This document shows, piece after piece, positions 26,371-35,332 of a stretch of 64,000 bases of DNA. Source of the DNA: Pseudothioglobus sp905182815 (GTDB lineage Bacteria; Pseudomonadota; Gammaproteobacteria; PS1; Pseudothioglobaceae); assembly GCF_048087625.1 (NCBI RefSeq), contig NZ_CP159805.1:1550001-1614000 (forward strand), in the 5' to 3' direction. How positions within the stretch are numbered: position 1 is the first letter of the stretch; each line of letters opens with the position of its first letter. The notes beneath the pieces are model-generated. The model saw only the letters and a list, made by a program, of their open reading frames with translations. It did not search any database and was not told where the DNA came from. Position numbers and translations under genes: made by a program.

Positions 26371-28788
26371 ATGAAATCACATGCTCAAGTAGTAGTAATT
26401 GGCGGTGGATCACTAGGGGTTAACCTCATGTACCATCTTACTCAAGAAGGCTGGACTGATGTTGTCCTTGTTGAAAAGGGTGAACTCACAAGCGGTTCTA
26501 CATGGCATGCAGCAGGCCTATGTCCAAACTTTAATGGCAACCATACCCTTTCAAGTATTCATGAATACACAATAAAACTTTACGATGAGATCTTGCCAGA
26601 AAAAACTGGTCTTGACTCCTCATTTCATAAAACTGGCTCACTAAGGGTTGGATATGACAAGGTTGAAGAGCAGTGGTTTAATAATATTTTGAGTAAGGCA
26701 AATCACATTGGCTGTGAAATGCATTTTGTTTCGAAAGAAGAGGCCTCTATCATCAATCCAATGATGAACTTTGATAAAGCCAGAAGTATTTTATATACAC
26801 CCAATGATGGCCATGTAGATCCTACAACGGTAGTCACTCAATTAGCACAACTTGGGAAAAAAGCAGGTGCTGAAGTTAGTAACTTTAATCGAGTGATTGA
26901 TATCAATATCCTTCCAAGTGGTGAGTATGAAGTTGTTACTGAGTTAGGAAAAATTATTGCTCAACATGTAGTTAATGCTGGTGGTTGCTTCTCACCGCAG
27001 GTAGGCGCCATGGTTGGCTCTTATGTGCCGCTGGTTAACTTACAGCATCAGTATTTAATTACTGATAACCATCCTGATATTGCAGCGCTTTCTAAAGAAT
27101 TGCCCGTAACTCGAGATTCTATTGCGGCTTCCTATATTAGGCAAGAGGGGAGTGGTTTTTTAATTGGTCCTTACGAAACAAGAGGTTCTAAACCATGGGC
27201 ACTTGATGGTGTAGATTGGTCATTTGATAGGGAACTCTTTGAGGGTGATCTTGAAAGATTAATGCCTTGGTTAGAAAGATGCATGGATATTGTTCCATTA
27301 TTTAAAGAAGTTGGAATTAGTACAGTGATCAATGGCCTCATTACTCACACACCTGATGATAATCTTCTTGTTGGACCCGCGAAAGGACTCAAAAACTTTT
27401 GGAATCTTTGTGGCGCAAGTATTGGAATTGCACAGGGCGGTATTGGTAAATATCTAGCTCAGTGGATGGTTCATGGTCAGACTGAACTCAATATGGCTTC
27501 GCTTGATAGTCGTCGCTTTGACAAATGGGCTGATAAAACATACTGCACTACGCGTGCTATTGAATCGTATGAAAGAATGTACTCATTTGCCTCTCCAAAT
27601 GAAAATCGTCCTCATGGACGGCCTATAAGAGTTAGCGCTTTGCACACTTTATTGAGTCAAAAGGGAGCTATTCATACTGTTAATACTGGCTATGAAAAGC
27701 CTTCTTGGTTCACAACCGATGAAATCAGAAATGAAACTTTAACGTGGGCCCATAGTGAAGCTCATGATGCAGTATTACAAGAGTGTAGTGCTGTTCAAAA
27801 TGCCTGCGGAATAACTGATATTAGCGGAACTGCAAAATTTAGAATTACTGGTAAGGATGCTTTTAAATTTCTAGATAATTTATCCTGCAATACATTACCT
27901 TCAAAAGATGGCAGAATTGGATTAACTCTTTTTCATGCACCGAAGGGTGGAATAAGGGCAGAGCAAACAATTAGCCGTATCAGTAATGAAGAGTTTCTTC
28001 TAATGGGCGCTATAGGATCTGAAGTTAAAGACTACCAATGGCTGGAGTGGCACTCAGATGACTTTGATATCACAATAGAAAATTTAACTGAGGAATGGGG
28101 TGGGCTTCTCTTGACTGGCCCTGAAGCAAGAAATATTTTAGGTCAATGCACTCAAGAAGATCTCAGCAACACTGGATTTTCTTGGCTAAGCTGTAAAACA
28201 ATTAAGATCGATTCTGCAAATGTCTTTGCAATGAGAGTTTCCTATGCTGGTGAATTAGGATGGGAGCTTCATATGCCAAGCTGGCAAATTATATCAATCT
28301 ATGAGTCTTTATTTGAGATGGGATCGACCTTTGGATTAAGAGATTTTGGCGGGCAGGCCTTTAATAGCATGCGCTTAGAAAAAATGTACAGGGCTTATGG
28401 TGCTGAATTTACTGAAGAAATTTCAGCCTTAGAAGCTGGCATGGATCGATTTCTTGACTTGAGTCGTGAATTCATTGGCTCTAAAAATATCTGTCAAAGA
28501 CAAATTGATGGAATTAAGACCAAGTTAGCATACCTCATATTTGATGATGATATTCCAGCCGAGTGTTTTGGAAATGAAGCAGTTTTTGAAGGAGATAAGC
28601 TCAGTGGAATTATAACTAGTGGCGCTTATGGCTTCAGGGTTGGCCATAGTGTGGCCTTTGCTTATTTAGAGCCAAACCTTTGTGAAGAGGGAGTTAAGCT
28701 AAGTGTTGAAACCTCTTTAGGCAGTCGTAGTTGTCATGTCTCAATGAGGGCAGCCTATGATGATAGCAGTGAAAAACTTCGTTCATAA
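26371..28788 (+). CDS. Dimethylglycine/sarcosine dehydrogenase-like protein (FAD oxidoreductase fused to GcvT)
   Basis: This 805-residue protein has an N-terminal DAO-type FAD domain (VVVIGGGSLGVNLMYHL, then SGSTWHAAGL, where the His is the site of covalent FAD linkage in dimethylglycine dehydrogenase). A GcvT-like folate domain follows from about residue 425 (FRITGKDAFKFLDNLSCN) to the end (ISGAYGFRVGHSVAFAYL). Such enzymes demethylate dimethylglycine or sarcosine and pass the one-carbon unit to tetrahydrofolate. It follows the MttB homologue by five bases, so the pair could remove successive methyl groups from betaine. The exact amine is not certain. Confidence 0.85.
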   Translation: MKSHAQVVVIGGGSLGVNLMYHLTQEGWTDVVLVEKGELTSGSTWHAAGLCPNFNGNHTLSSIHEYTIKLYDEILPEKTGLDSSFHKTGSLRVGYDKVEEQWFNNILSKANHIGCEMHFVSKEEASIINPMMNFDKARSILYTPNDGHVDPTTVVTQLAQLGKKAGAEVSNFNRVIDINILPSGEYEVVTELGKIIAQHVVNAGGCFSPQVGAMVGSYVPLVNLQHQYLITDNHPDIAALSKELPVTRDSIAASYIRQEGSGFLIGPYETRGSKPWALDGVDWSFDRELFEGDLERLMPWLERCMDIVPLFKEVGISTVINGLITHTPDDNLLVGPAKGLKNFWNLCGASIGIAQGGIGKYLAQWMVHGQTELNMASLDSRRFDKWADKTYCTTRAIESYERMYSFASPNENRPHGRPIRVSALHTLLSQKGAIHTVNTGYEKPSWFTTDEIRNETLTWAHSEAHDAVLQECSAVQNACGITDISGTAKFRITGKDAFKFLDNLSCNTLPSKDGRIGLTLFHAPKGGIRAEQTISRISNEEFLLMGAIGSEVKDYQWLEWHSDDFDITIENLTEEWGGLLLTGPEARNILGQCTQEDLSNTGFSWLSCKTIKIDSANVFAMRVSYAGELGWELHMPSWQIISIYESLFEMGSTFGLRDFGGQAFNSMRLEKMYRAYGAEFTEEISALEAGMDRFLDLSREFIGSKNICQRQIDGIKTKLAYLIFDDDIPAECFGNEAVFEGDKLSGIITSGAYGFRVGHSVAFAYLEPNLCEEGVKLSVETSLGSRSCHVSMRAAYDDSSEKLRS

Positions 28789-28844
28789 ATTCACAACTCG
28801 ATTAAAATGCCTTTGAAATTACTGTTGAAACACCAAGCCAAGCA

Positions 28845-29045
28845 ATGAGTATGAGTGAGCAAAATAAACTAAGGCAGATTAAAAGTCCATGCGTGAGTAT
28901 TTGTAAATACAATGAAAATAATTTTTGTATTGGTTGCAATCGTCATATGAATGAAATATTTGATTGGTTTGACTTTACAGATGAAATGCGCACTGCAATT
29001 ATGAAGGATTTATTGACTCGTGATATTAGCGCAAGTCCTCAATAA
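28845..29045 (+). CDS. DUF1289 family small cysteine protein
   Basis: This 66-residue protein has SPCVSICKYNENNFCIGCNR, a four-cysteine pattern typical of DUF1289 that probably binds a metal or iron-sulfur cluster. A conserved W-F-D-F-T-DEMR segment follows. No function is established. It lies 56 bases after the dehydrogenase-like gene on the same strand and converges with an exporter gene. Two in-frame ATG codons (28845, 28851) are possible starts. Confidence 0.8.
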   Translation: MSMSEQNKLRQIKSPCVSICKYNENNFCIGCNRHMNEIFDWFDFTDEMRTAIMKDLLTRDISASPQ

Positions 29046-29052
29046 AAAATAG

Positions 29053-29661
29053 TTAGAAATAAAAAAGGCTAAAACCAACACCAATCATTATTCCTCCAAA
29101 AATCCTATTCACCCTCAAGGCAATTATTTGACTACTTATTAGTTGCCTTAATTTTTTTCCTAGAACACCAATAAATACCAAACCAAGCAACAGTGAAATG
29201 GCAACAGTGGCTACGATTTTCAATCCATAAGCTAAACTTACTTGATTAAGATCAATCAGAGAAGGAAGGACTGATAAATAGAAAATCATTACCTTTGGAT
29301 TAGTTCCAGCCAAGAGGAAACCAGTCAGTAATTCTTTCAAATGGGATTGGGCTGAAACTTCATTATCCATACTGAATTTTCCAGCTGTCCATTGAGAATA
29401 GCCCAAATAAAATAAATAACAGGCTCCAAAATATTGGACCGCATTTGTAACAGGTGTAATCAAATCAGCTAGAGCATTTAAAGAAAAAATAACAATGGTT
29501 AAATATGACAAATCACCAAGCGTCATTCCAACTGAAAAAAATATTGCTGAGGCTAGCCCTCTCGAAGTAGAAATAGAAAGAAGCGCCAGAGTTCCCGGAC
29601 CAGGGGTTACTGCAAAAACAAAAAGAGTAAAACCAAGGACTAAAAAAATATTTATTTCCAT
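29053..29661 (-). CDS. LysE/RhtB-family exporter
   Basis: This 202-residue membrane protein has about six hydrophobic segments. The family signature FAVTPGPGTLALLSIS is at residues 16-32, and GTNPKVMIFYLSVLP lies in the middle. LysE/RhtB proteins export amino acids or related metabolites across the inner membrane. The substrate cannot be read. It is the last of three exporter genes in tandem, six bases after the EamA gene. Confidence 0.88.
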   Translation of the reverse strand: MEINIFLVLGFTLFVFAVTPGPGTLALLSISTSRGLASAIFFSVGMTLGDLSYLTIVIFSLNALADLITPVTNAVQYFGACYLFYLGYSQWTAGKFSMDNEVSAQSHLKELLTGFLLAGTNPKVMIFYLSVLPSLIDLNQVSLAYGLKIVATVAISLLLGLVFIGVLGKKLRQLISSQIIALRVNRIFGGIMIGVGFSLFYF

Positions 29662-29667
29662 AATCCC

Positions 29668-30567
29668 CTACCTAGAGGGCAAGAAAGCTTTCAGCTTCAA
29701 ATCAATTAAAACAAATAAGGCAGATACAGCCAAAATAATCCCTATAATATTTTTTAAGTTTAGTGCTTCTTGAAAAAAAATTGCCCCAAAAGCAATTGCA
29801 AAAAATGGTGAAAGTAAACTAAACACCGAGGTTTTTTTAGATCCTATAACTCTTATTCCGGTATAGTAAACTGCAGTAATAGCAGTACCAGCTACAACTG
29901 AAACAAAAAGAATATTGATCCAGAAAATATAGTCCATATCCATTAAAGTTACGAGAAGACTTGTATCATAAGAATAAACCCAATCGATCATAAAGCCAAA
30001 TAGGCTTATATAAAAGTTAAAAGCCAATACATGCATATTTTTCATATAGGCGCCAATAATAGTTACAGCTGCATAAGCCAAAGCTGCCAAAACAAAATAG
30101 AGATTACCTCCACTGATTAATAGTGCCAAGTTAGATTGATCAAAATTCATCATCAAAAGAACACCAATTGTGCCCACCAGTAATGCGGCCCAGTCCTTAA
30201 TAAGTGGCTTAGATTTCTTTGAAAATATCATAAAGATATAGACAAATATTGGAATCAAAACAGTAACTAATGCAGCCCCTAGGCCCGCAGCGCCCCTCTG
30301 CATCCCCATAAAATAAAACCGATAGTTACTAATCATAAAGATGGCAATAACGAGTGATAACACTAGATTAAACAAACTAATTTTGATAGATATTTTCATC
30401 CATATCAGAAGTGGGATAGTTGCAAGAACAGATAAAAATAACCTATAAACTACTAGTTCATCTTCGCCGATATAAAAGGAAAGATACTTTGTTGAGATAC
30501 CTGATAATGCCCACACAATTGGAACAAGAATCATTATAAATGTCATGTTTTTTTCAGATTGAAACAT
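29668..30567 (-). CDS. EamA-family (DMT) transporter
   Basis: This 299-residue protein has ten hydrophobic segments forming the two EamA repeats of the drug/metabolite transporter superfamily. Typical pieces are PIVWALSGISTKYLS at the start and SVFSLLSPFFAIAFGAIFFQ near residue 250. It is probably a metabolite exporter. It lies between two LysE-family genes on the same strand with short gaps, so the three may be co-expressed. Confidence 0.87.
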   Translation of the reverse strand: MFQSEKNMTFIMILVPIVWALSGISTKYLSFYIGEDELVVYRLFLSVLATIPLLIWMKISIKISLFNLVLSLVIAIFMISNYRFYFMGMQRGAAGLGAALVTVLIPIFVYIFMIFSKKSKPLIKDWAALLVGTIGVLLMMNFDQSNLALLISGGNLYFVLAALAYAAVTIIGAYMKNMHVLAFNFYISLFGFMIDWVYSYDTSLLVTLMDMDYIFWINILFVSVVAGTAITAVYYTGIRVIGSKKTSVFSLLSPFFAIAFGAIFFQEALNLKNIIGIILAVSALFVLIDLKLKAFLPSR

Positions 30568-30584
30568 TATTTTCCCAAGTCATA

Positions 30585-31193
30585 TTAGTAGAGGCCCACA
30601 AAACAGCCAACCAAAATCATCGTAATACCGGTAACCTCATTCACGCGTTTGATAATCACTGGATTTTCAATATGTTTTCTTAATCGAAGCCCTAGGATGT
30701 TTGCTAGAGTGAGAACGAAGAATACTGTAATACCAATAACTGTAACTACTTTTATTTCAGTTGCAACTGTCAAATTATTTAAATCAATAAAGATTGGTAG
30801 AAAAGATAAATAAAAAATAATGGTCTTAGGGTTAGTAACCCCAACAATAAATCCTGCTAATAAAAGCTTTAGTATTGAACTTTTTTTACTTGTTTGTTCG
30901 AAGCTAACCCCTCTTGACCTATACTGCTGGTAGCCAATATATATCAAATATGAAGCTCCTAAAATTTTAACGTACAGCATGCTATCACTAATTAGGCCTG
31001 CTATGGCATTGAGTGCTAGCATTGCAAGTATGACATAAATGATATCACCAACAGTATGTCCAATTGAAAGCCACATAGCAGGAATAGGGCCATATCTTGT
31101 AGAAATTGCCAGCACTGCAAATAGGCCAGGTCCTGGCGAAATTGCATAAACAAATGTAGCAAACGTTAAAGAAAGTAGGGTCAGTAAATCCAT
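30585..31193 (-). CDS. LysE/RhtB-family exporter, second copy
   Basis: From the ATG at 31193 this protein has about 202 residues. The LysE/RhtB signature YAISPGPGLFAVLAIS is near residue 15, and GVTNPKTIIFYLSFLP is present. A longer frame to 31295 would run past the accA promoter and start codon and adds a non-hydrophobic tail, so it is rejected. It is similar in layout to the gene at 29053-29661 but is clearly divergent, so the duplication is not recent. Substrate unknown. Confidence 0.85.
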   Translation of the reverse strand: MDLLTLLSLTFATFVYAISPGPGLFAVLAISTRYGPIPAMWLSIGHTVGDIIYVILAMLALNAIAGLISDSMLYVKILGASYLIYIGYQQYRSRGVSFEQTSKKSSILKLLLAGFIVGVTNPKTIIFYLSFLPIFIDLNNLTVATEIKVVTVIGITVFFVLTLANILGLRLRKHIENPVIIKRVNEVTGITMILVGCFVGLY

Positions 31194-31216
31194 TGCAAGA
31201 TTATAAACATTGCATC

Positions 31217-31225
31217 TGCTATAAT
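31217..31225 (+). promoter_or_regulatory. Extended -10 promoter of accA
   Basis: TGCTATAAT is a perfect extended -10 element (TGnTATAAT) ending 36 bases before the accA ATG. No good -35 box is seen, which extended -10 promoters can do without. Confidence 0.6.
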
Positions 31226-31261
31226 TATCATTAAATTTTGAACGACCATTAAGCGTATTAA

Positions 31262-32212
31262 ATGAACTTAAACTATCTTGATTTTGAACAACCAATAGCT
31301 GAACTTGAAGAAAAAATTGATGCCCTAGAGAGCATTAAAGATGATGCCGATATTGCTAAAGAAATGGAGTCACTTAAAGCAAAAAGTGAACTGTTAACAA
31401 AGAAAATTTTTTCATCACTAACTGATTGGCAGGTTTCACAGCTAGCAAGACATCCTCAAAGGCTATATACCTTAGACTATATTGATAAAATCTTTGATGA
31501 GTTTACTGAGCTTTGTGGGGATCGAGCCTATGCAAATGATCACTCATTGATTGGTGGAATTGCAAAAATTGATGACCTCACATTTATGTTTATTGGGCAG
31601 CAAAAAGGCCGCTCAACAAAAGAAAAGATTTTTCATAACTTCGGCATGACAAGGCCTGAAGGTTATCGCAAAGCCCTTAGACTAATGAAGATGGCTGAAA
31701 AGTTCTCACTTCCAGTAATTACTTTTATAGACACCCCTGGAGCCTATCCAGGAATTGGCGCTGAAGAGCGGGGACAAAGTGAAGCGATTGCTAGAAACTT
31801 ATTCGAAATGTCTACCTTAAAAACACCAATCTTATCTGTGGTGATCGGTGAAGGTGGCTCAGGCGGTGCGCTTGCAATTGGCCTTTGTGACACTATGATG
31901 ATGTTTGAATACAGCATTTATTCTGTTATCTCTCCAGAAGGTTGTGCCTCAATACTCTATAAAGACGCCTCTAAAGCACCAATTGCTGCAGAGTCACTTA
32001 AACTAACAAGTAAGCATTTAAAAAAACATAAATTAATTGAAAAAGTAATACCTGAACCTCTTGGCGGAATTCATAGAGACCCTGAAAAGGCTTCTGTATT
32101 TCTCAAAAAAGCCCTGATTAAAGAGCTAACTAATCTAATTGTCTTGCCTATTGATAAACTTATTGAGAATAGACATGAAAAACTACTAGGCTTTGGAAGA
32201 TTTAGCGAATAA
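31262..32212 (+). CDS. accA: Acetyl-CoA carboxylase carboxyltransferase subunit alpha
   Basis: AccA forms the carboxyltransferase with AccD, making malonyl-CoA for fatty acid synthesis. At 316 residues it matches the usual length (about 319). It opens LDFEQPIAELEEKIDAL, has RHPQRLYTLDYI near residue 65, and contains the core PVITFIDTPGAYPGIGAEER followed by GEGGSGGALAIG, which bind the CoA substrate. It overlaps tilS by 20 bases. Confidence 0.97.
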   Translation: MNLNYLDFEQPIAELEEKIDALESIKDDADIAKEMESLKAKSELLTKKIFSSLTDWQVSQLARHPQRLYTLDYIDKIFDEFTELCGDRAYANDHSLIGGIAKIDDLTFMFIGQQKGRSTKEKIFHNFGMTRPEGYRKALRLMKMAEKFSLPVITFIDTPGAYPGIGAEERGQSEAIARNLFEMSTLKTPILSVVIGEGGSGGALAIGLCDTMMMFEYSIYSVISPEGCASILYKDASKAPIAAESLKLTSKHLKKHKLIEKVIPEPLGGIHRDPEKASVFLKKALIKELTNLIVLPIDKLIENRHEKLLGFGRFSE

Positions 32213-33362
32213 AGACGAATACTTAACTGGCAAGAAAATTGTCGTTGCCTTAAGTGGTGGCATTGACTCAGTTGTTCTTCTCCACTTTTTAAATAAACAT
32301 TATCCTGGTAACGTTCGAGCTATTCATATAAACCACAACCTTTCTAAATACAGCGATGAATGGTGCACTTTTTGTGAAAGAATATGTAATTCAGCCAAAA
32401 TCGAGTTTAAATATATAAGTATAAATCTTGAAAAATCTTCTAATATCGAAGAAAATGCTCGTAAAAAACGCTATCTTTCATTAACATCTGCATTAAGATT
32501 GGGTGAGATTCTTTGTACTGCACATCACCAAGAAGACCAGGCTGAAACTTTCTTACTACAATTATTTAGAGGCAGTGGAGTTGCTGGCCTTGCCTCAATG
32601 CCAAAAATAAAAAGTATTGAAGAGTCAGAGCTTTATCGTCCATTTCTGAGTATTTCAAAACAAAAAATCATAGACTATGCTTCAAAAAATCATCTCGAAT
32701 GGATAGAAGATGATAGCAACCTAGATACTAATTTTAAAAGAAACCTATTAAGAATTGAATTTCTACCAAAGCTATCAAGCGCATTTAATGGGCTTATTAA
32801 GAATGTTTCAAGGAGCGCTTCGCATCAGGCAGAGGCATTGAGGCTGATGCAAGACTTGGCTGAACTTGATATTAAAAATTTTGAATTACTGATCAATAAC
32901 AAAATTCAAGTTAGCTCATTAATTCAACTGCCAAAACGAAGAATGGTTAACGTGCTTCGTTATTATATTGCCAATCTAGGCTTTCTATTGCCTTCTAATA
33001 AAGTTCTAAATGAGCTTATCTCTTCATTGAGTGCAAAAAATGATGCTAATGTAATCTTAAAATGGCATCACTATGAAGTTAGGCGATACAATGGTGAGTT
33101 GTATTTTTTTGATGAGAATATTAAGTCTTCAAACTTACTATGTCCCTATTACGAATCATTAAAAAACCTTCCTAATTTTGAAATCCGTTTTCGTTTAGAA
33201 GGTCAACGGATAAAAGTTAAAGGGAAAAGTCATTCACAATCTCTTAAAAAAGTACTGCAGGAATCAAACATCCCTCCATGGGAAAGAGATAAATTAAGAA
33301 TGTATTATGTAGATGGCTCTTTACGAGCCATGGAAACCCTCGGTAAAATTACTGAAGCTTAA
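32193..33362 (+). CDS. tilS: tRNA(Ile)-lysidine synthase TilS
   Basis: TilS attaches lysine to the wobble C of tRNA-Ile2 (anticodon CAU), changing its identity from Met to Ile. The 389-residue protein has the PP-loop ATP motif VALSGGIDSVVLLHF near residue 18, HHQEDQAETFLLQLFRGSG near 110, and ending segments typical of the C-terminal tRNA-binding domain (LKKVLQESNIPPWERD). Its own substrate tRNA gene is at 50034-50110. The start overlaps the accA end by 20 bases, so the exact start is not fixed. Confidence 0.95.
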   Translation: MEDLANKDEYLTGKKIVVALSGGIDSVVLLHFLNKHYPGNVRAIHINHNLSKYSDEWCTFCERICNSAKIEFKYISINLEKSSNIEENARKKRYLSLTSALRLGEILCTAHHQEDQAETFLLQLFRGSGVAGLASMPKIKSIEESELYRPFLSISKQKIIDYASKNHLEWIEDDSNLDTNFKRNLLRIEFLPKLSSAFNGLIKNVSRSASHQAEALRLMQDLAELDIKNFELLINNKIQVSSLIQLPKRRMVNVLRYYIANLGFLLPSNKVLNELISSLSAKNDANVILKWHHYEVRRYNGELYFFDENIKSSNLLCPYYESLKNLPNFEIRFRLEGQRIKVKGKSHSQSLKKVLQESNIPPWERDKLRMYYVDGSLRAMETLGKITEA

Positions 33363-33377
33363 ATACTATTAACCAAA

Positions 33378-33959
33378 CTAATTATTGTTAAAATCCTGAC
33401 TTAAGGCGTCTTGTGATTCCGAATTCAAAATAATTTCATAATCATAATGGGTATGAGAAACGCCAACCTTGACTGGCACTCCTGAGCCAAACTCTTTAAC
33501 CATACCTGGATCAAATTCAAAACGCATAAAGTGAACAGCTGAGGTTTTAACCTCTGTCTCTCTATCCATGTCTTCATTACAAATAGCAAACACTTTGTCA
33601 TGATTTCCAACTTGAAAATAGATGCTTCTTTCAAGGCCAATTAATTTAGATAATGCAACTGCTCGCTCCTCAACATTAGTATATTCAATCATCATAGTAG
33701 CCTTCAAGTTTGAGCCTTCAGGTACCAGTGAGTTATATACATCGAGCTCTTCTTGAATACCATCAGCCTCAAAAATTTTCTCTATACGAAGCATCTCTTG
33801 GATCTGAAACTGGACTGTTTTCTTGTTTTCAAACAACATCCTTACATGCTCTCCAAGATTAACCTCTCTGAGCTTTTTTATTTGAATAGTATCTGAACGA
33901 ATACCTGAACGTTTTTCTGCGTATTCTTCAAGAGAGAATAAGTCTTGTCTTGTTAGCAT
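33378..33959 (-). CDS. DUF3501 family protein
   Basis: This 193-residue soluble protein opens MLTRQDLFSLEEYAEKR, the hallmark of DUF3501, and has KTVQFQIQEMLRIEKIF near residue 50. No cysteine-rich cluster or signal peptide is seen. Its function is unknown. It is the last gene of a set with a CCG-type iron-sulfur protein (19 bases upstream) and a rubrerythrin, suggesting a role in peroxide or oxygen defence. It converges with tilS. Confidence 0.85.
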   Translation of the reverse strand: MLTRQDLFSLEEYAEKRSGIRSDTIQIKKLREVNLGEHVRMLFENKKTVQFQIQEMLRIEKIFEADGIQEELDVYNSLVPEGSNLKATMMIEYTNVEERAVALSKLIGLERSIYFQVGNHDKVFAICNEDMDRETEVKTSAVHFMRFEFDPGMVKEFGSGVPVKVGVSHTHYDYEIILNSESQDALSQDFNNN

Positions 33960-33978
33960 TTAATTAACCTCATTTTTA

Positions 33979-35283
33979 TTATAAATCATAAGCCATTTTC
34001 ACCAAGCTAATTGGATGAATGGATTCTATATCTTGCGTAGCAATATGCGCAACATGGTTACCAGCCATAACGCAGTCACTAACAACCAAATCGGTTGTGT
34101 CAGTTATTTTTTTTGCAACTGGCATTCCAATTTGCACAGAGTAAGTATGCGTATCTTTTCTGACTCCATATGTACCGTCATGTCCAGAACATCTTTCTGC
34201 AATATTTACATCTAGATCTGGAATTAAGCCCAGAATTCTTTTAGTATGTGAGCCAATGTTTTGCACTCTTTGATGACAAGCAATTTGATAAAGTACTTCT
34301 TTATCAATTGGCTTAAAATTACCATCAAACTGATTACTTTCTTTTAAAAATGATAGATATTCGAAGGGGTCATAAAATGCTTTAGATATTGCCATAATAT
34401 CTTCATTTTCAGAAATTATCATTGGCAATTCATTTTTAAACATTAAGACACATGAAGGTATTGGCGCGATTAATTTATAACCATCATTAACTAACTTTAT
34501 AAGTGGTGTTATATTTTCATTCGCATACTTAACCACAGCTTCAAGATCGCCAAGTTCCATCTTGGGCATACCACAACACTGAGTTTTTTTAATGAGTTTT
34601 ACTTCTACACCGTTATGCCTAAGAACATCGACTAAATCAATAACAGTTTGAGGGTCATTATATTCACCATAACAAGTACCAAAAATTGCTACCTTGAATT
34701 TACTTGTAGAATTATCTTCTACAAAAATTTTGGAAAGTTTTTTGGTATGGTATTTTGGAACAACAGCATCAACGTGAACACCTAAAACTTTTTCGGTTAC
34801 CTTTCTCATTGTTTTGTTGCTATTAGACCAATTAACAATTGGTGAGATCACTGGCATAGATGCAACAGAACCTACTTTTTGTGGTGATGTTAAGATCTTA
34901 TGAGATAGTTTTGTTTCGCCTTTTTTAAATTGAATTGCTTTTGCGCGAAGCATTAGATGTGGGAAATCAACATTGAAGTCATGCGGCGGAACATAAGGGC
35001 ATTTTGCCACGAAACATAAATCACATAAATAGCATTGGTCAACCACTTTCTTATAGTCTGCTTTATCAACGCCATCAACCTCAAATGTTTGAGACTCATC
35101 AATCAAGTCAAAGAGTGTTGGAAAAGACTTGCAAAGGCTCACACAACGTCTACAACCATGACAGATATCAAAAACTCTTTCTAATTCTGTATTGAGAGAA
35201 TCTTCATTATAAAAATCTTCATCTTTCCAATTTAGAGGGTGGCGAGTTGGTGCCTCTAAATTACCTTCTTTAAATTTAGACAT
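33979..35283 (-). CDS. Iron-sulfur oxidoreductase with CCG domains (GlpC/HdrD-like)
   Basis: This 434-residue protein has two N-terminal 4Fe-4S motifs, CHGCRRCVSLC (about 40-50) and CYLCDLCFVAKCP (about 85-97). The cysteine-rich C-terminal half carries CCGMPKME near residue 225 and CSGHDGTYG near 380, where the usual second CCG reads CSG. The family includes GlpC and heterodisulfide reductase subunits, which move electrons between carriers. No catalytic partner such as GlpA is adjacent. Its place between rubrerythrin and DUF3501 suggests it delivers electrons to rubrerythrin; that is inference. Confidence 0.85.
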   Translation of the reverse strand: MSKFKEGNLEAPTRHPLNWKDEDFYNEDSLNTELERVFDICHGCRRCVSLCKSFPTLFDLIDESQTFEVDGVDKADYKKVVDQCYLCDLCFVAKCPYVPPHDFNVDFPHLMLRAKAIQFKKGETKLSHKILTSPQKVGSVASMPVISPIVNWSNSNKTMRKVTEKVLGVHVDAVVPKYHTKKLSKIFVEDNSTSKFKVAIFGTCYGEYNDPQTVIDLVDVLRHNGVEVKLIKKTQCCGMPKMELGDLEAVVKYANENITPLIKLVNDGYKLIAPIPSCVLMFKNELPMIISENEDIMAISKAFYDPFEYLSFLKESNQFDGNFKPIDKEVLYQIACHQRVQNIGSHTKRILGLIPDLDVNIAERCSGHDGTYGVRKDTHTYSVQIGMPVAKKITDTTDLVVSDCVMAGNHVAHIATQDIESIHPISLVKMAYDL

Positions 35284-35298
35284 ATATACCTAGGATTT

Positions 35299-35325
35299 GT
35301 TGCCATAAGCTAAGCCTATGGCAAC
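35299..35325. repeat. Hairpin between rubrerythrin and the iron-sulfur gene
   Basis: A 9-bp inverted repeat (GTTGCCATA / TATGGCAAC, 9-base loop) lies between the two genes. On the minus strand it is not followed by a T-run, so it is more likely an mRNA-stabilising or processing structure than a terminator. Confidence 0.5.
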
Positions 35326-35332
35326 GAAGTTT

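Noticed and set aside
31194..31295. Long N-terminal extension of the second LysE-family protein
   Set aside because: It is hydrophilic, overlaps the accA start and promoter, and is absent from the other LysE copy.
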